Assembly (NCBI GenBank): GCA_965246835.1
Contig: CBDFFQ010000001.1
Span: forward strand, 806,001-870,000
Direction of reading: 5' to 3'
Source: JANPPS01 sp965246835
GTDB lineage: Bacteria; Pseudomonadota; Alphaproteobacteria; Acetobacterales; Acetobacteraceae
DNA: 64,000 nt
Shown here: in pieces, positions 51,810-61,114 of the stretch
How positions within the stretch are numbered: position 1 is the first letter of the stretch
How the letters are laid out: every line of letters begins with the position of its first letter
The notes under the pieces: model-generated
What the model was told of the DNA's origin: nothing
Database searches by the model: none
The model's input: only the letters and a program-made list of their open reading frames with translations
Position numbers and translations under genes: made by a program

Positions 51810-53990
51810 TCAATCTTGGCGGATGCGGTCTTGGCGGCGAGGGGCGGGGGTGGGGTGGGTTTGCAGCGCGCTGCCGCGGCCCGACAGGCTGGGGTTGGTC
51901 ATGAAGTAGTCATGCGCTGACACAGGTTTCGACCCGGCGGCCAGGCGGCGCCAAACGGCGTCCGGACCTAGCTCCCAGCTTTGCAGCGTGTCGCGCAAAT
52001 TCACCACCATGATCTGCTCCAGCACCTGCGCATGCACCGTCCGGTTATGGATCGGCACCAGCGTCTCCACCCGCCAATCCATGTTGCGCGCCATCCAGTC
52101 GGCGCTGCTGATGAAAACCTTGGCCTGACGGCTCGGCAGGCGGTGGCCGTTGCCGAAGGCGAAGACGCGGCCATGCTCGAGGAAGCGGCCCACGATCGAC
52201 TTCACCCGGATATGGTCGGACAGGCCCGGGACCCCGGGGCGCAGGCAGCATATGCCGCGGATCACGCACATGATGCGCACCCCGGCAGATGAGGCGGCAT
52301 ACAGCCGGTCGATCAGCGCATCGTCTACCAGGCTGTTCATCTTCAGCCAGATATGCGCGGGGTGCCCGGCCCGGGCATGCGCGATCTCGGCGTCGATCAG
52401 GCCCTCCAGCGTCGTGCGGGTGGTGAGCGGGCTGAACGCCAGGCTGTCCATGCGCTCGGGCTGGGCATAGCCGGTCATGTAGTTGAACAGCCGCGCACTG
52501 TCCCGGCAGAGGTCGGGGTCGGAGGTGAAGAAGCTCAGATCCGTATAGATGCGCGCCGTGATCGGGTGGTAGTTGCCGGTGCCGAAATGCGCATAGGAGC
52601 GCATGGCCCCGCCCTCCCGCCGCACCACCAGGCTGAGTTTCGCGTGGGTTTTCAACTCCATGAAGCCGAACACCACCTGCACGCCGGCCGCCTCCATGCT
52701 GCGGGCGAGGCGGATGTTGGCCTCCTCGTCGAAGCGGGCGCGCAGCTCGATCATGGCGGTGACGGACTTGCCGGCCTCCGCCGCCTCGATCAGCGCCTTC
52801 ACGATCGGGCTGTCGCGGCTGGTGCGATAGAGCGTCTGTTTCACCGCCACCACGTTCGGGTCCGCCGCCGCCTGGCGCAGGAACTGCACCACCACGTCGA
52901 AGCTCTCGAACGGGTGGTGGACGATGATGTCCTTGGCGCGGATGGCGGCGAAGCAGTCCCCGGCGAAGTCCCGGATGCGCTCGGGGAAGCGGGGGGTGTA
53001 GGGCGGGAATTGCAGGTCCGGCCGGTCATCGACGATCATCTGCTTGAGGTCGGCGGTGCCGAGAATCCCGGGTTGGACCACGACCTCCTCGCCCGGGATC
53101 TCGTGCTCGTCCACGTCCAGCTCGTCGATGACCAGGGCGCGCAGGTCGGCGGGCATTGCGGCGTCCACCGTGAGATGGATGGCGGTGCCGCGGCGGCGGC
53201 GCTTGAGCGCGGTCTCGTAGGAGCGGACGAGGTCTTCCGCCTCCTCCTCGAACTCCACGCCGGTGTCGCGGATCACGCGGAACATGCCTTGCCCGGCGAT
53301 GGTGTACCCGGGGAACAGCCGATCGAGGAACAGGCCGACCAGCTCCTCCAAAATCACGAACCGGATGCCGTTAGGCCCGCTCGGCAGGCGGATGAACCGC
53401 TCCACCTGGTTCGGCAGCGGAATCAGCGCGTTCATGCCATGCAGCTCGCCCTGCATGAGCTTCAGGACCATGACCAGGCCCATGTTGGGGATGAACGGGA
53501 AGGGATGCGCCGGGTCGATCGCGAGGGGTGTCAGCACGGGGAACACGCGGTCCATGAACCAAGTGTCGAGCCAGGCGCGGTCTTCGGCGGTCAGTTCCGG
53601 GATCGTGCAGAGCGTGATGCCGGCTGCCTGCAGCTGGAAGCGGACTTCGTGCCAGACCGTCTGCTGCTTGTGCATCAGGGCGGCGGCTTGCGGCTGGATC
53701 ACGCCCAATTGCTGCGCCGGGGTGCGGCCGTCGGCGCTGAGGGCTGCGATCCCGGCCTTCGCCTGACCGATCAAGCCGGCGATGCGGACGGAGATGAACT
53801 CGTCGAGGTTGGACGCGCTGATGGAAATGAAGCGCAGGCGTTCCAGTAACGGGTGGCGCAGATTCTCCGCCTCCTCCACCACGCGATGGTTGAAGGCGAG
53901 CCAGCTGAGTTCGCGATTGATGAACCGCTCCGGGCTGTCGGGGCTGATGCCGGGTGGGGCGACGGCGTGGATCGGGCTGATGCGGTTCAT
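51810..53990 (-). CDS. ppk: polyphosphate kinase 1
   Basis: 726 aa, normal PPK1 length. N-terminal FINRELSWLAFNHRVVEEA, then LDEFISVRIAGL. The autophosphorylated histidine is in MELKTHAKLSLVVRREGG, with GTGNYHPITARIYTDLSFFT after it and the second histidine in LEHGRVFAFGNG. It makes polyphosphate from ATP reversibly at the membrane. Its start overlaps the hda stop (ATGA) and ppx follows, forming hda-ppk-ppx. Confidence 0.95.
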   Translation of the reverse strand: MNRISPIHAVAPPGISPDSPERFINRELSWLAFNHRVVEEAENLRHPLLERLRFISISASNLDEFISVRIAGLIGQAKAGIAALSADGRTPAQQLGVIQPQAAALMHKQQTVWHEVRFQLQAAGITLCTIPELTAEDRAWLDTWFMDRVFPVLTPLAIDPAHPFPFIPNMGLVMVLKLMQGELHGMNALIPLPNQVERFIRLPSGPNGIRFVILEELVGLFLDRLFPGYTIAGQGMFRVIRDTGVEFEEEAEDLVRSYETALKRRRRGTAIHLTVDAAMPADLRALVIDELDVDEHEIPGEEVVVQPGILGTADLKQMIVDDRPDLQFPPYTPRFPERIRDFAGDCFAAIRAKDIIVHHPFESFDVVVQFLRQAAADPNVVAVKQTLYRTSRDSPIVKALIEAAEAGKSVTAMIELRARFDEEANIRLARSMEAAGVQVVFGFMELKTHAKLSLVVRREGGAMRSYAHFGTGNYHPITARIYTDLSFFTSDPDLCRDSARLFNYMTGYAQPERMDSLAFSPLTTRTTLEGLIDAEIAHARAGHPAHIWLKMNSLVDDALIDRLYAASSAGVRIMCVIRGICCLRPGVPGLSDHIRVKSIVGRFLEHGRVFAFGNGHRLPSRQAKVFISSADWMARNMDWRVETLVPIHNRTVHAQVLEQIMVVNLRDTLQSWELGPDAVWRRLAAGSKPVSAHDYFMTNPSLSGRGSALQTHPTPAPRRQDRIRQD

Positions 53991-54646
53991 GGGGCGCAGT
54001 CTATGTCAGCTCGCAGCAGGGGCGCGAGGGCTGCGATGGCGAGCGGCCGGGTGATGCCCCGCTGCGCCGCGAGCCCGGCGTGATCGAGCCGCCCCGCCGC
54101 CTCCCGCAACGCCGCCGGGCTGCGCGGGAGATGGAGCAGCAGCCAGTCCTGCACATGCGGCGGTACGATGAGCTGCCGGTCCGACAACAGCCGGGCCAGC
54201 AGGGTGCGGCGAAAGGCGTCGTCACCGGGCAGCAGGCGGATGGCGGTGGTGGCGCGCAGGCGGGAGCGGAGGTCGGGCAACGCCACCGGCCAACGGGCGG
54301 GGGAGTCGCTCGCGGCCAACAGGACCGGGGTGCCGGCCTCCTGCGCCCGGTTCAGCGCATGCAGCAAGGGCTCGTCGGCCGCCTGGTCGGCGTCATCGAG
54401 CGCGAGCGGCCCGGCGGTCCAGGCGTCTAACGCGGCGCCGGGCAGGAGCGTGGCGCCGGCCTTGGCCGCCCAGCGGTGCAGCAGGTGCGTCTTGCCCGTC
54501 CCCGCTTCGCCATACAGCGCCAGCCGCCCGCCCGGCCAGGCGCCGTCACGCAGCCAGGCCAGCGCCGGGTCGATGCCGTCGTGCGGCAGCAAGTCGAGGC
54601 GTGCGTAGTCGGGAAAGTCTTGAAACGGGAGCGGGAGCTGGTCCAT
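53987..54646 (-). CDS. hda: DnaA-related regulatory inactivator HdaA
   Basis: 219 aa. Clamp-binding motif QLPLPF at residues 3-8, Walker A YGEAGTGKTH at 45-54 and Walker B LALDDAD at 81-87, then AAA+ lid helices. There is no DNA-binding domain IV, which separates it from DnaA. With ADP and the beta clamp it promotes DnaA-ATP hydrolysis after initiation. Start ATG overlaps the stop of the AI-2E-family gene; ppk follows. Confidence 0.92.
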   Translation of the reverse strand: MDQLPLPFQDFPDYARLDLLPHDGIDPALAWLRDGAWPGGRLALYGEAGTGKTHLLHRWAAKAGATLLPGAALDAWTAGPLALDDADQAADEPLLHALNRAQEAGTPVLLAASDSPARWPVALPDLRSRLRATTAIRLLPGDDAFRRTLLARLLSDRQLIVPPHVQDWLLLHLPRSPAALREAAGRLDHAGLAAQRGITRPLAIAALAPLLRADIDCAP

Positions 54647-55761
54647 CAGGGTGAGGCCGGCGGGTCCAGATACAGCGGGCTATCGAGATACCGCCGCAGC
54701 CAGAAGCGCGCGAGCACCCCGATCGCGGCCGCCACCGGCACCGCCATCAGGACGCCCAGGAATCCGAACGCGGCGCCCCCGGCGAACAGCGCGAAGATCA
54801 CCCACACCGCATGCAGCTCCACCCGGTCCCCCAGGAAACGCGGGTAGATCACGTAGCCCTCCAGCACCTGCCCCGCCACGAACACGCCGGCCACCGTCGC
54901 AACCCCGGTCCAGGTCGGGAATTGCGCGAAGGCGAGCCCGATGCTGGCGACGCCACCCGCGATGCTGCCGACATAGGGGATGAACGACAGCAGGCCGGAC
55001 GTAATCCCGACGATCAGCCCGAGATCGAGCCCCACCGCCGAGAGTGCCGTGGCATAGAAGGCGGCCAGCACCAGGCAGCACAGCGCCTGCCCCCGCAACC
55101 AGGCGGCCAGGATGCGATCGACCTCCCGCCCCTGCGCCCGCAGCACCCCGGCGTAGCGGCGCGGCAGCCAGCTATCGAGCCGGGCCATGGCGCGCCGCCA
55201 ATCCCGCAGCAGGTAGAACGCGACCACGGGCGTCACCACCACGAGGCTCAACACGTTGAACAGCGCGAAGCCGCCCCCCACGATGCGGCTCAGCGCCCCG
55301 GCGAGGAACCCCAGCATGGCCCCGGCCTGCGTGCCCACGAGGTCCCGCAGCTTGCCGTCCACGTAGTCGGGCCCCAGCCGCTCCTGCAACGCCACGATGA
55401 CCTCGCCAGCCCAGGCCCGGAGCGCGTTGACGTAGGATGGCACGCGCCCGATCAGCAGCCCGATCTGCGCCAGCAACAGCGGATAGAGCAGCAGCGCGAA
55501 CAACAGGCAGCCCGCGATCAGCGCGAGGATCATGGCAAACGCCGCCGCCCCCCGCGGCAGCCCGGCGCGCGCCAGCCGCGTGGTCGGCGGGTCCAGGAAA
55601 TAGGCGATGCCGGCCGCGACCACGAACGGCAACAGGATGGCGGCGAACAGGTTGAGCGACAGATAGACCGCGAGCACCAGCCCGATCAGCAGCGCGATCC
55701 GCTGCAATTGCGTCGACTGCCGCGTGGGCCGGAACTCGGGCGGCCGGTCGATGGCGTTCAT
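54646..55761 (-). CDS. AI-2E family (PerM-like) membrane transporter
   Basis: 371 aa with about eight membrane helices in the PerM pattern: IALLIGLVLAVYLSLNLFAA and PFVVAAGIAYFLDPPTTRLA at the N-terminus, and the C-terminal GLLSFIPYVGSIAGGVASIG and VAGQVLEGYVIYPRFLGDRV strings. Substrate is not known; TqsA exports AI-2 but other members do not. Start ATG 55759-55761 overlaps the stop of the phosphatidyltransferase gene. Confidence 0.88.
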   Translation of the reverse strand: MNAIDRPPEFRPTRQSTQLQRIALLIGLVLAVYLSLNLFAAILLPFVVAAGIAYFLDPPTTRLARAGLPRGAAAFAMILALIAGCLLFALLLYPLLLAQIGLLIGRVPSYVNALRAWAGEVIVALQERLGPDYVDGKLRDLVGTQAGAMLGFLAGALSRIVGGGFALFNVLSLVVVTPVVAFYLLRDWRRAMARLDSWLPRRYAGVLRAQGREVDRILAAWLRGQALCCLVLAAFYATALSAVGLDLGLIVGITSGLLSFIPYVGSIAGGVASIGLAFAQFPTWTGVATVAGVFVAGQVLEGYVIYPRFLGDRVELHAVWVIFALFAGGAAFGFLGVLMAVPVAAAIGVLARFWLRRYLDSPLYLDPPASP

Positions 55762-56312
55762 CGCGCCGCCGCCCGGACGTAGGCGGCACCGGACAGCAAC
55801 GTGCTGGCCGTCACGACGCCGATCAACGCCAACCGCAAAGGCCAAACCTCCAGCCCGAACGCCTCCAGCAGCAGCACCATCGCGATCAGCGCCAGTTGCA
55901 ACGCCGTGTTCACCTTGCTGATGCGCAACGGCTTGATCCGCACCGGATGCCCGGCCTGCCAAAGTAATAGAATCCCGCCCACGATCAGGATGTCCCGGAA
56001 CACCACCAGGATCGCGAGCCAATCCGGCAGCACGCCGACCGCCGCCAGGGTCACGAACATGCTGACCAGCAGCGCCTTGTCCGCCAGCGGGTCCAGCATG
56101 GCGCCGAGCGCCGTCCCGCCCCGGCGCCGGGCGAGCCAGCCATCCAGCGCGTCCGACACGGCGGCGCCGGCGAACACGATGGCGGCGAGGCCGAGCTGAC
56201 GATGCAGCACGAACCACACCGCGACCGGCACGGCACAGAGCCGCGCGAAAGTGATGATGTTGGCGAGGTTCACGACCTCCCCGGGGCCGCGGCGATGCAG
56301 GCCGTCAGGCAT
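55758..56312 (-). CDS. CDP-alcohol phosphatidyltransferase family protein
   Basis: 184 aa membrane enzyme. The CDP-OH-P motif is seen as VSDALDGWLARRRGGTALGA with the following MLDPLADKALL, giving the four conserved aspartates. NLANIITFARLCAVPVAVWF is the usual N-terminal helix of PgsA-like phosphatidylglycerophosphate synthases. ATG 56312 with GGGGGA upstream is used; GTG 56273 would drop 13 residues but has GGAGG only two bases away. Divergent from purM, first gene of the PgsA-PerM-hda-ppk-ppx operon. Confidence 0.85.
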   Translation of the reverse strand: MPDGLHRRGPGEVVNLANIITFARLCAVPVAVWFVLHRQLGLAAIVFAGAAVSDALDGWLARRRGGTALGAMLDPLADKALLVSMFVTLAAVGVLPDWLAILVVFRDILIVGGILLLWQAGHPVRIKPLRISKVNTALQLALIAMVLLLEAFGLEVWPLRLALIGVVTASTLLSGAAYVRAAAR

Positions 56313-56438
56313 GACGTCCCCCAACGACAACGCCCCGCGTTGCGGCAGGCCGCGCCCTGTGGTTTTGTCCGCCGCGTCGATGCTCCCGCATGGCGGCCAT
56401 CCTAGCCGATCCCGGGGCGACCGCCAAAAGGACTCGCC

Positions 56439-57500
56439 ATGCCACCCTCCCCTCCCCCGAACGGCGTCACCTACCGCGCGGCCGGAGTGGACATCGATGC
56501 CGGGGACGCGCTGGTGGAGCGCATCAAGCCGCTGGCCCGCGCCACGTCCCGGAGCGGCGTGATGGGCGGGCTGGGCGGGTTCGGGGCGTTGTTCGACCTG
56601 CGCGCCGCCGGGTTCCAGGACCCGGTGCTGGTCAGCTCCACGGACGGCGTCGGCACCAAGCTCAAGCTCGCGATCGATACCGGGCAGCACGGCACCGTAG
56701 GGATCGATCTGGTGGCGATGTGCGTGAACGACCTGGTGGTGCAGGGCGCGGAGCCATTGTTCTTCCTGGATTATTTCGCCACGGGCTCCCTCGATGTCGA
56801 GCAGGCGGCGCAGGTGGTGGCGGGCATCGCCGAGGGATGCCGCCTGGCGGGCTGCGCGCTGGTGGGCGGAGAGACGGCGGAGATGCCGGGCCTGTATGCG
56901 AAGGGCGATTACGATCTTGCCGGGTTCTCCGTGGGCGCCGCGGAGCGCGGGTCGCTGCTGCCGGCCGGGGTGGCGGCGGGCGACGCGATCATCGGGCTCG
57001 CCAGCGCCGGGGTGCATAGCAACGGGTTTTCGCTCGTTCGCAAGATTGTGGAATTGAGCGGGCTGGGCTGGGACGCGCCGGCGCCCTTTATGGACGCGCC
57101 GCTCGGCGCCGCGCTGATGACGCCCACGCGCATCTACGTGAAATCCCTACTGGCGCTGCATCGGGCCGGGCTGCTGCTGGGGGCCGCGCACATCACGGGC
57201 GGCGGTTTGCCGGGCAATGTGCCGCGCATGCTGCCGGAGGGGTTGGTGGCGACGATCGAGGCCACCTGGTCCGTGCCGCCGGTGTTCCACTGGCTGGCGC
57301 GCACCGGGGGCGTGGCGCCGGCCGAGATGCTGCGCGTGTTCAATTGCGGGATCGGGATGGCGCTCGCGGTGCGGGACCCGGCGCCCGTGCTCGCGATGCT
57401 GGCGGAGCTCGGTGAGACCGCCTGGGTAATCGGGCGGATCGAGGCCGGCGCCCCGCAGGAGGAAGCCACGGTGCACACGCCGGCCGACTGGCTGTCGTGA
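56439..57500 (+). CDS. purM: phosphoribosylformylglycinamidine cyclo-ligase (AIR synthetase)
   Basis: 353 aa, full length. YRAAGVDIDAGDALVERIKP at the N-terminus, VLVSSTDGVGTKLKLAID (ATP-binding), GIDLVAMCVNDLVVQGAEPL, ALVGGETAEMPGLYAKGDYD and HITGGGLPGNVPRMLPEG are all diagnostic of AIR synthetase, step five of purine synthesis. Its stop overlaps the purN GTG. In alphaproteobacteria purM-purN is normally divergent from pgsA/hda/ppk genes, as here. Confidence 0.95.
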   Translation: MPPSPPPNGVTYRAAGVDIDAGDALVERIKPLARATSRSGVMGGLGGFGALFDLRAAGFQDPVLVSSTDGVGTKLKLAIDTGQHGTVGIDLVAMCVNDLVVQGAEPLFFLDYFATGSLDVEQAAQVVAGIAEGCRLAGCALVGGETAEMPGLYAKGDYDLAGFSVGAAERGSLLPAGVAAGDAIIGLASAGVHSNGFSLVRKIVELSGLGWDAPAPFMDAPLGAALMTPTRIYVKSLLALHRAGLLLGAAHITGGGLPGNVPRMLPEGLVATIEATWSVPPVFHWLARTGGVAPAEMLRVFNCGIGMALAVRDPAPVLAMLAELGETAWVIGRIEAGAPQEEATVHTPADWLS

Positions 57501-58135
57501 AGGCGCGCGTCGCTGTCCTCGTGAGCGGGGGCGGCAGCAACATGGCGGCGCTGGCGGACGCGGCGGCGGCCCCGGGCTACCCGGCCGAGATCGCCCTTGT
57601 GCTGTCCAACCGCGCCGATGCCGGCGGCCTGTCGAAGGCGCGGGACCGCGGCATCGCCACGGCCTGCATCGACCACCGCCCCTTCGGCCCCGACCGCGCC
57701 GCGCACGAGGAAGCGATTGATGCCGTCTTGCGCGAGCATGGGATCGGAATGGTGTGCCTGGCCGGCTACATGCGGCTGCTGACCCCGTTCCTGGTCGGCG
57801 CCTGGGCGGGCCGGATGCTCAACATCCACCCGAGCCTGCTGCCGGCCTTCCCGGGCCTGCACACCCATGCAAGGGCGCTGGCGGCAGGCGCCACGCTGCA
57901 TGGCTGCACCGTGCATCGCGTGACGGATGTCATGGACGAAGGCCCGATCCTGGGTCAGGCCGCGGTGCCGGTCCTGCCCGATGACACCGCCGGCATCCTG
58001 GCCGCCCGGGTGCTGACGCAGGAGCACCGGCTCTATCCCGCCTGCCTGCGCGCTGCCATCGAGGGCCCGGCCGCATGGCAGAAGCCGGATGCCGCGTTCC
58101 TGAATCCCTTGCCCGCCTCGCCCGGGCCCGCGTAG
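57497..58135 (+). CDS. purN: phosphoribosylglycinamide formyltransferase
   Basis: 212 aa. VAVLVSGGGSNMAALADAA at the N-terminus, LAGYMRLLTPFLVGAWAGRM and the folate-site motif LNIHPSLLPAFPGLHTHARA with H in HGCTVHRVTDVMDEGPILGQ form the standard GAR transformylase. It uses 10-formyl-tetrahydrofolate in purine synthesis. Start GTG 57497 overlaps the purM TGA. Confidence 0.94.
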   Translation: MKARVAVLVSGGGSNMAALADAAAAPGYPAEIALVLSNRADAGGLSKARDRGIATACIDHRPFGPDRAAHEEAIDAVLREHGIGMVCLAGYMRLLTPFLVGAWAGRMLNIHPSLLPAFPGLHTHARALAAGATLHGCTVHRVTDVMDEGPILGQAAVPVLPDDTAGILAARVLTQEHRLYPACLRAAIEGPAAWQKPDAAFLNPLPASPGPA

Positions 58136-58170
58136 AACGGCCCCGCAACTTGCCCGGACCCGAACCCGAC

Positions 58171-58326
58171 ATGGCCAACCCGCCGCCCACCACCGAAACC
58201 GACCCCGTGACCCAGGACTTCATCGCCGATCGCCAGCGCTTCTGGGGCAGCTTCACCGGCATGACCAAATTCGCCGTGATCGGCATCGTGGTCCTGCTGC
58301 TCGGGATGCTGGTGTTCCTGGTTTAA
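58171..58326 (+). CDS. aa3-type cytochrome c oxidase small subunit IV
   Basis: 51 aa. The C-terminal helix TKFAVIGIVVLLLGMLVFLV is preceded by RQRFWGSFTG, the pattern of the bacterial aa3-oxidase subunit IV (COX4_pro_2) that packs against subunits I and III. The N-terminal part is Pro/Thr-rich. ATG 58171 is the only start leaving a normal-sized subunit; the frame extends upstream through purN. Confidence 0.8.
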   Translation: MANPPPTTETDPVTQDFIADRQRFWGSFTGMTKFAVIGIVVLLLGMLVFLV

Positions 58327-58363
58327 GCCCCATATCCGCGGCCCCACCCGGACACGAGATCCC

Positions 58364-59137
58364 ATGTCGAACCTGCTTGCCGAGACCGTGACCGGCGTCC
58401 GCCATTGGACGCCCACCCTGTTCAGCTTCACCGCTACGCGGGACCCGGCGTTCCGCTTCCTCAGCGGCCAGTTCACCATGATCGGGCTCGAGGTGGACGG
58501 GAAGCCGCTGCTGCGGGCCTATTCCATGGCGTCTGCGAATTATGAGGAACAGCTCGAGTTCTTCAGCATCAAGGCCCCGAACGGCCCGCTCACCTCCCGT
58601 TTGCAACATCTCAAAGTGGGCGACCCCATCCTGATCGGGCGCAAAGCGGTCGGGACCCTGGTGCAAGACAGCCTTACGCCGGGCCGTTCGTTGTTTTTGC
58701 TGGGCACCGGCACCGGCCTCGCCCCCTTCGCCAGCATCATCCGTGACCCCGAGGTGTATGACCGGTTCGAGCGGATCGTGCTGGTGCATGGCTGCCGGGA
58801 GGTGGCGGAGCTGGCCTATGGCGAGGAGATCGTCGCCGCTCTGCCCGGGCACGACCTCCTGGGCGACATCGTGCGGGACAAGCTGCTGTATTACCCGACG
58901 GTGACGCGGGAGCCGTTCCGCAACCGGGGCCGCATCACGGACCTGCTGCACAGCCACAAGCTCACCAGCGACCTCGGTCTCGCGCCGATCGACCCGGCCA
59001 ATGACCGCATGATGCTGTGCGGCAGCCCGGCGTTCCTGACCGACATGGTCGCCTTGCTGGACGGCGCCGGGTTCCAGGAAGGCAGCAGCAGCGCACCTGG
59101 CCAGTATGTGATCGAAAAGGCCTTCGTGGAGAAATAG
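58364..59137 (+). CDS. fpr: ferredoxin--NADP reductase
   Basis: 257 aa. FAD motif LLRAYSMASANYEEQLEFFS (RAYS), GPLTSRLQHLKVGDPI, and NADP motif LFLLGTGTGLAPFASIIRDP, followed by VLVHGCREVAELAYGEE and DRMMLCGSPAFLTDMVALLD; the C-terminus ends with an aromatic-lysine type tail (VIEKAFVEK). It shuttles electrons between ferredoxin or flavodoxin and NADP(H), often in oxidative defence. Single gene after the oxidase subunit. Confidence 0.93.
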   Translation: MSNLLAETVTGVRHWTPTLFSFTATRDPAFRFLSGQFTMIGLEVDGKPLLRAYSMASANYEEQLEFFSIKAPNGPLTSRLQHLKVGDPILIGRKAVGTLVQDSLTPGRSLFLLGTGTGLAPFASIIRDPEVYDRFERIVLVHGCREVAELAYGEEIVAALPGHDLLGDIVRDKLLYYPTVTREPFRNRGRITDLLHSHKLTSDLGLAPIDPANDRMMLCGSPAFLTDMVALLDGAGFQEGSSSAPGQYVIEKAFVEK

Positions 59138-59187
59138 CCCGGCGCGCCGGTGAGGGTTCGTTTACCTTTCCTGGGTAAGTTCTCCCC

Positions 59188-60234
59188 ATGTCGGAAACAG
59201 CCCCCGCCCTGGAGTCGCCGCCCCCCGAGAGCAGCCAAGCGGAGCCTTCCGGCCGGGATGAGCGCTGCACGCTCAGCCATGCGGCCTTCGCCAAGATGGG
59301 GGACATCGTCTTTCGGCTCGCGGAAACCGACCAGACCCCGATCGTGTCGATCTCGCTGGGCGCCAGTGCGGCCGCCGTTCCGCTCAAGGCGTTGCAAGCC
59401 GAATTGCGGATCGCCGACGATACGGCGGACGGGCAGATGCTGGGGCTAATCGCCAAGTCGCTCGACTTCATCGGTGAGCTTCGGCTCGGAGACAAGCTTC
59501 CGGTCGAGGTGTTGGGCGCCGGCGCCAGCTGGGAAGGCGATCCGGTGCATCGGGAACTCGCCATCGCGCGGTTGCGATTGCAGGTCGCGGCCCTGCTGGA
59601 CAGCGGCCCCGCGGCCGAAGCCGTGTGGGTCCGCGCCAGCGCCGCCAAGGTGCTTAGCGCCTACGACAATCCCGATATGAAGGCCAAGCAGCGGGCCGCG
59701 ATGAGCGAACTGGCGGCCAAGCTGGGCCTGGCGGACGCGGCTGCCGCGGCGGAACTGGTCGAGGAGGTCGCGGGGGAGCTGAGCTTCATCGAGGCGTTGC
59801 GGGACCGGTTGCTGGTGCCGGTCCGCCTTTTGTCTGAGCGGGCGACCCTGCTGTCGCTTACCCTGGGCAGCAATCCCTCGGGCGCCGAGGTCACGGGCCG
59901 GGTGCGCTATCTTGCCGGCGTCGCCCATGACCGCATCGCCGGCCGCTTTGCCACCATCGACGGGCAGACCCGGCCCGTCCTGGATTTCCTCAGGGAGTTC
60001 GAGGTCCGGCGGGACGTGGTGCGCACACATCGGGACTGGCTGTATTGCACATTACGAGCATGGCAGCCGCTGCTGGCGGAATGGGCGGAGCTGGAGCCCG
60101 GCTGGTCGGACGCCGCATGGCCGCTGCTGCACAAATCCTATCGCTTCCTCGCCGCCCGCTTCCTGCCGACGCAGGAATGGCAGTCGGTGCAGAAAGCCAA
60201 GATGGAGGGGGCGCCGACGCGGATGGTGTGGTGA
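59188..60234 (+). CDS. uncharacterised helical protein
   Basis: 348 aa, cytoplasmic by sequence, no signal peptide. After a Pro/Ser/Glu-rich 25-residue start it is Ala/Leu-rich and probably all-helical (AAMSELAAKLGLADAAAAAE, LVEEVAGELSFIEALRDRLL). The C-terminal third contains LREFEVRRDVVRTHRDWLYC, TLRAWQPLLAEWAELEPGW and LHKSYRFLAARFLPTQEWQS. I cannot assign a family. Start ATG 59188 follows GGGTAAG at ten bases. Confidence 0.65.
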   Translation: MSETAPALESPPPESSQAEPSGRDERCTLSHAAFAKMGDIVFRLAETDQTPIVSISLGASAAAVPLKALQAELRIADDTADGQMLGLIAKSLDFIGELRLGDKLPVEVLGAGASWEGDPVHRELAIARLRLQVAALLDSGPAAEAVWVRASAAKVLSAYDNPDMKAKQRAAMSELAAKLGLADAAAAAELVEEVAGELSFIEALRDRLLVPVRLLSERATLLSLTLGSNPSGAEVTGRVRYLAGVAHDRIAGRFATIDGQTRPVLDFLREFEVRRDVVRTHRDWLYCTLRAWQPLLAEWAELEPGWSDAAWPLLHKSYRFLAARFLPTQEWQSVQKAKMEGAPTRMVW

Positions 60235-60247
60235 TCGGCCCCTTGGG

Positions 60248-61114
60248 TTACCCCTGAACCCCCCAGCGCCGCACCGTTCGCCGTTCCACGGTGCGGAACA
60301 CCAGGTTCTCGACCGCCAGCCCGATCAAGATCACGGTCAGCAACCCGGCGAACACGGATGGGATTTCCAGGATGTTGCGGTTCTCGAAGATGAACCAGCC
60401 CAGCCCGCCCTTGCCCGACGACACGCCGAACACCAGTTCGGCCGCGATCAACGTGCGCCAGGCGAACGCCCAACCGACCTTCAAGCCAGTCAGGATCGAG
60501 GGAAACGCCGCCGGGATCAGCACGAGCCACACATAGCGCAAGCCCCGCAGCTCGTAATTGCGCCCCACCATCCGCAACGTCTGCGACACGCCCAGGAACC
60601 CGGCATGCGTGTTGAGCGCCACCGCCCACAACACGGAGTGGATCAGCACGAACACCAGGCTGCCGGTGCCGAGGCCGAACCAGATCAACGCCAGCGGCAG
60701 CAGCGCGATCGCCGGCAGCGGGTTGAACATTGCCGTCAGCGTTTCCAGCACATCGGTTCCGATCCGCGTGCTGATGGCCGTGATCGTCAACGCCGCCGCC
60801 AGCAGGATGCCGAGGCTGTAGCCGATCAGCAGCACCCGCACGGACGTCCAGGCCCGGGCCGGCAACACGCCCGCCCGGATGCTGTCCCACCCGGCGACCA
60901 GCGTCTCCGACAAGGTCGGAAACAGCAGCGGGTTGTCGAGGAACCTGGCATAGCCCTCCCACACAAGCGCCAACACTACGAGAAACAGGCTTTTTCGGAG
61001 TGTGCCGCTGTTCCACAGCCGCTCCGTGAACGGCAATTGGCGCTCCACCTCCGGCAGGCCCATGCCGGCGTCCATGGTACCGGCGCCGTAGATCTGGATC
61101 GCGGGCTCAGCCAT
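60248..61114 (-). CDS. ABC transporter permease, nitrate/sulfonate/taurine type
   Basis: 288 aa with about six helices. The EAA loop matches GVSQTLRMVGRNYELRGLRY followed by VWLVLIPAAFPSILTGLKVG, and NPLPAIALLPLALIWFGLGT is the TauC/SsuC/NrtB signature. Start ATG 61112-61114 overlaps the ATPase stop. Last gene of the three-gene minus-strand transporter operon. Confidence 0.9.
   Translation of the reverse strand: MAEPAIQIYGAGTMDAGMGLPEVERQLPFTERLWNSGTLRKSLFLVVLALVWEGYARFLDNPLLFPTLSETLVAGWDSIRAGVLPARAWTSVRVLLIGYSLGILLAAALTITAISTRIGTDVLETLTAMFNPLPAIALLPLALIWFGLGTGSLVFVLIHSVLWAVALNTHAGFLGVSQTLRMVGRNYELRGLRYVWLVLIPAAFPSILTGLKVGWAFAWRTLIAAELVFGVSSGKGGLGWFIFENRNILEIPSVFAGLLTVILIGLAVENLVFRTVERRTVRRWGVQG

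Noticed and set aside
52353..53849. Long open frame on the plus strand opposite ppk
   Set aside because: It is the mirror of a highly conserved ppk reading frame. GC-rich genes routinely leave their complementary strand open. The product is a His/Arg/Asp-rich string without domains.
59138..59187. Possible terminator CCGGCGCGCCGG after fpr
   Set aside because: The palindrome is short and not followed by a T-run; it overlaps the upstream region of the next gene and cannot be called reliably.
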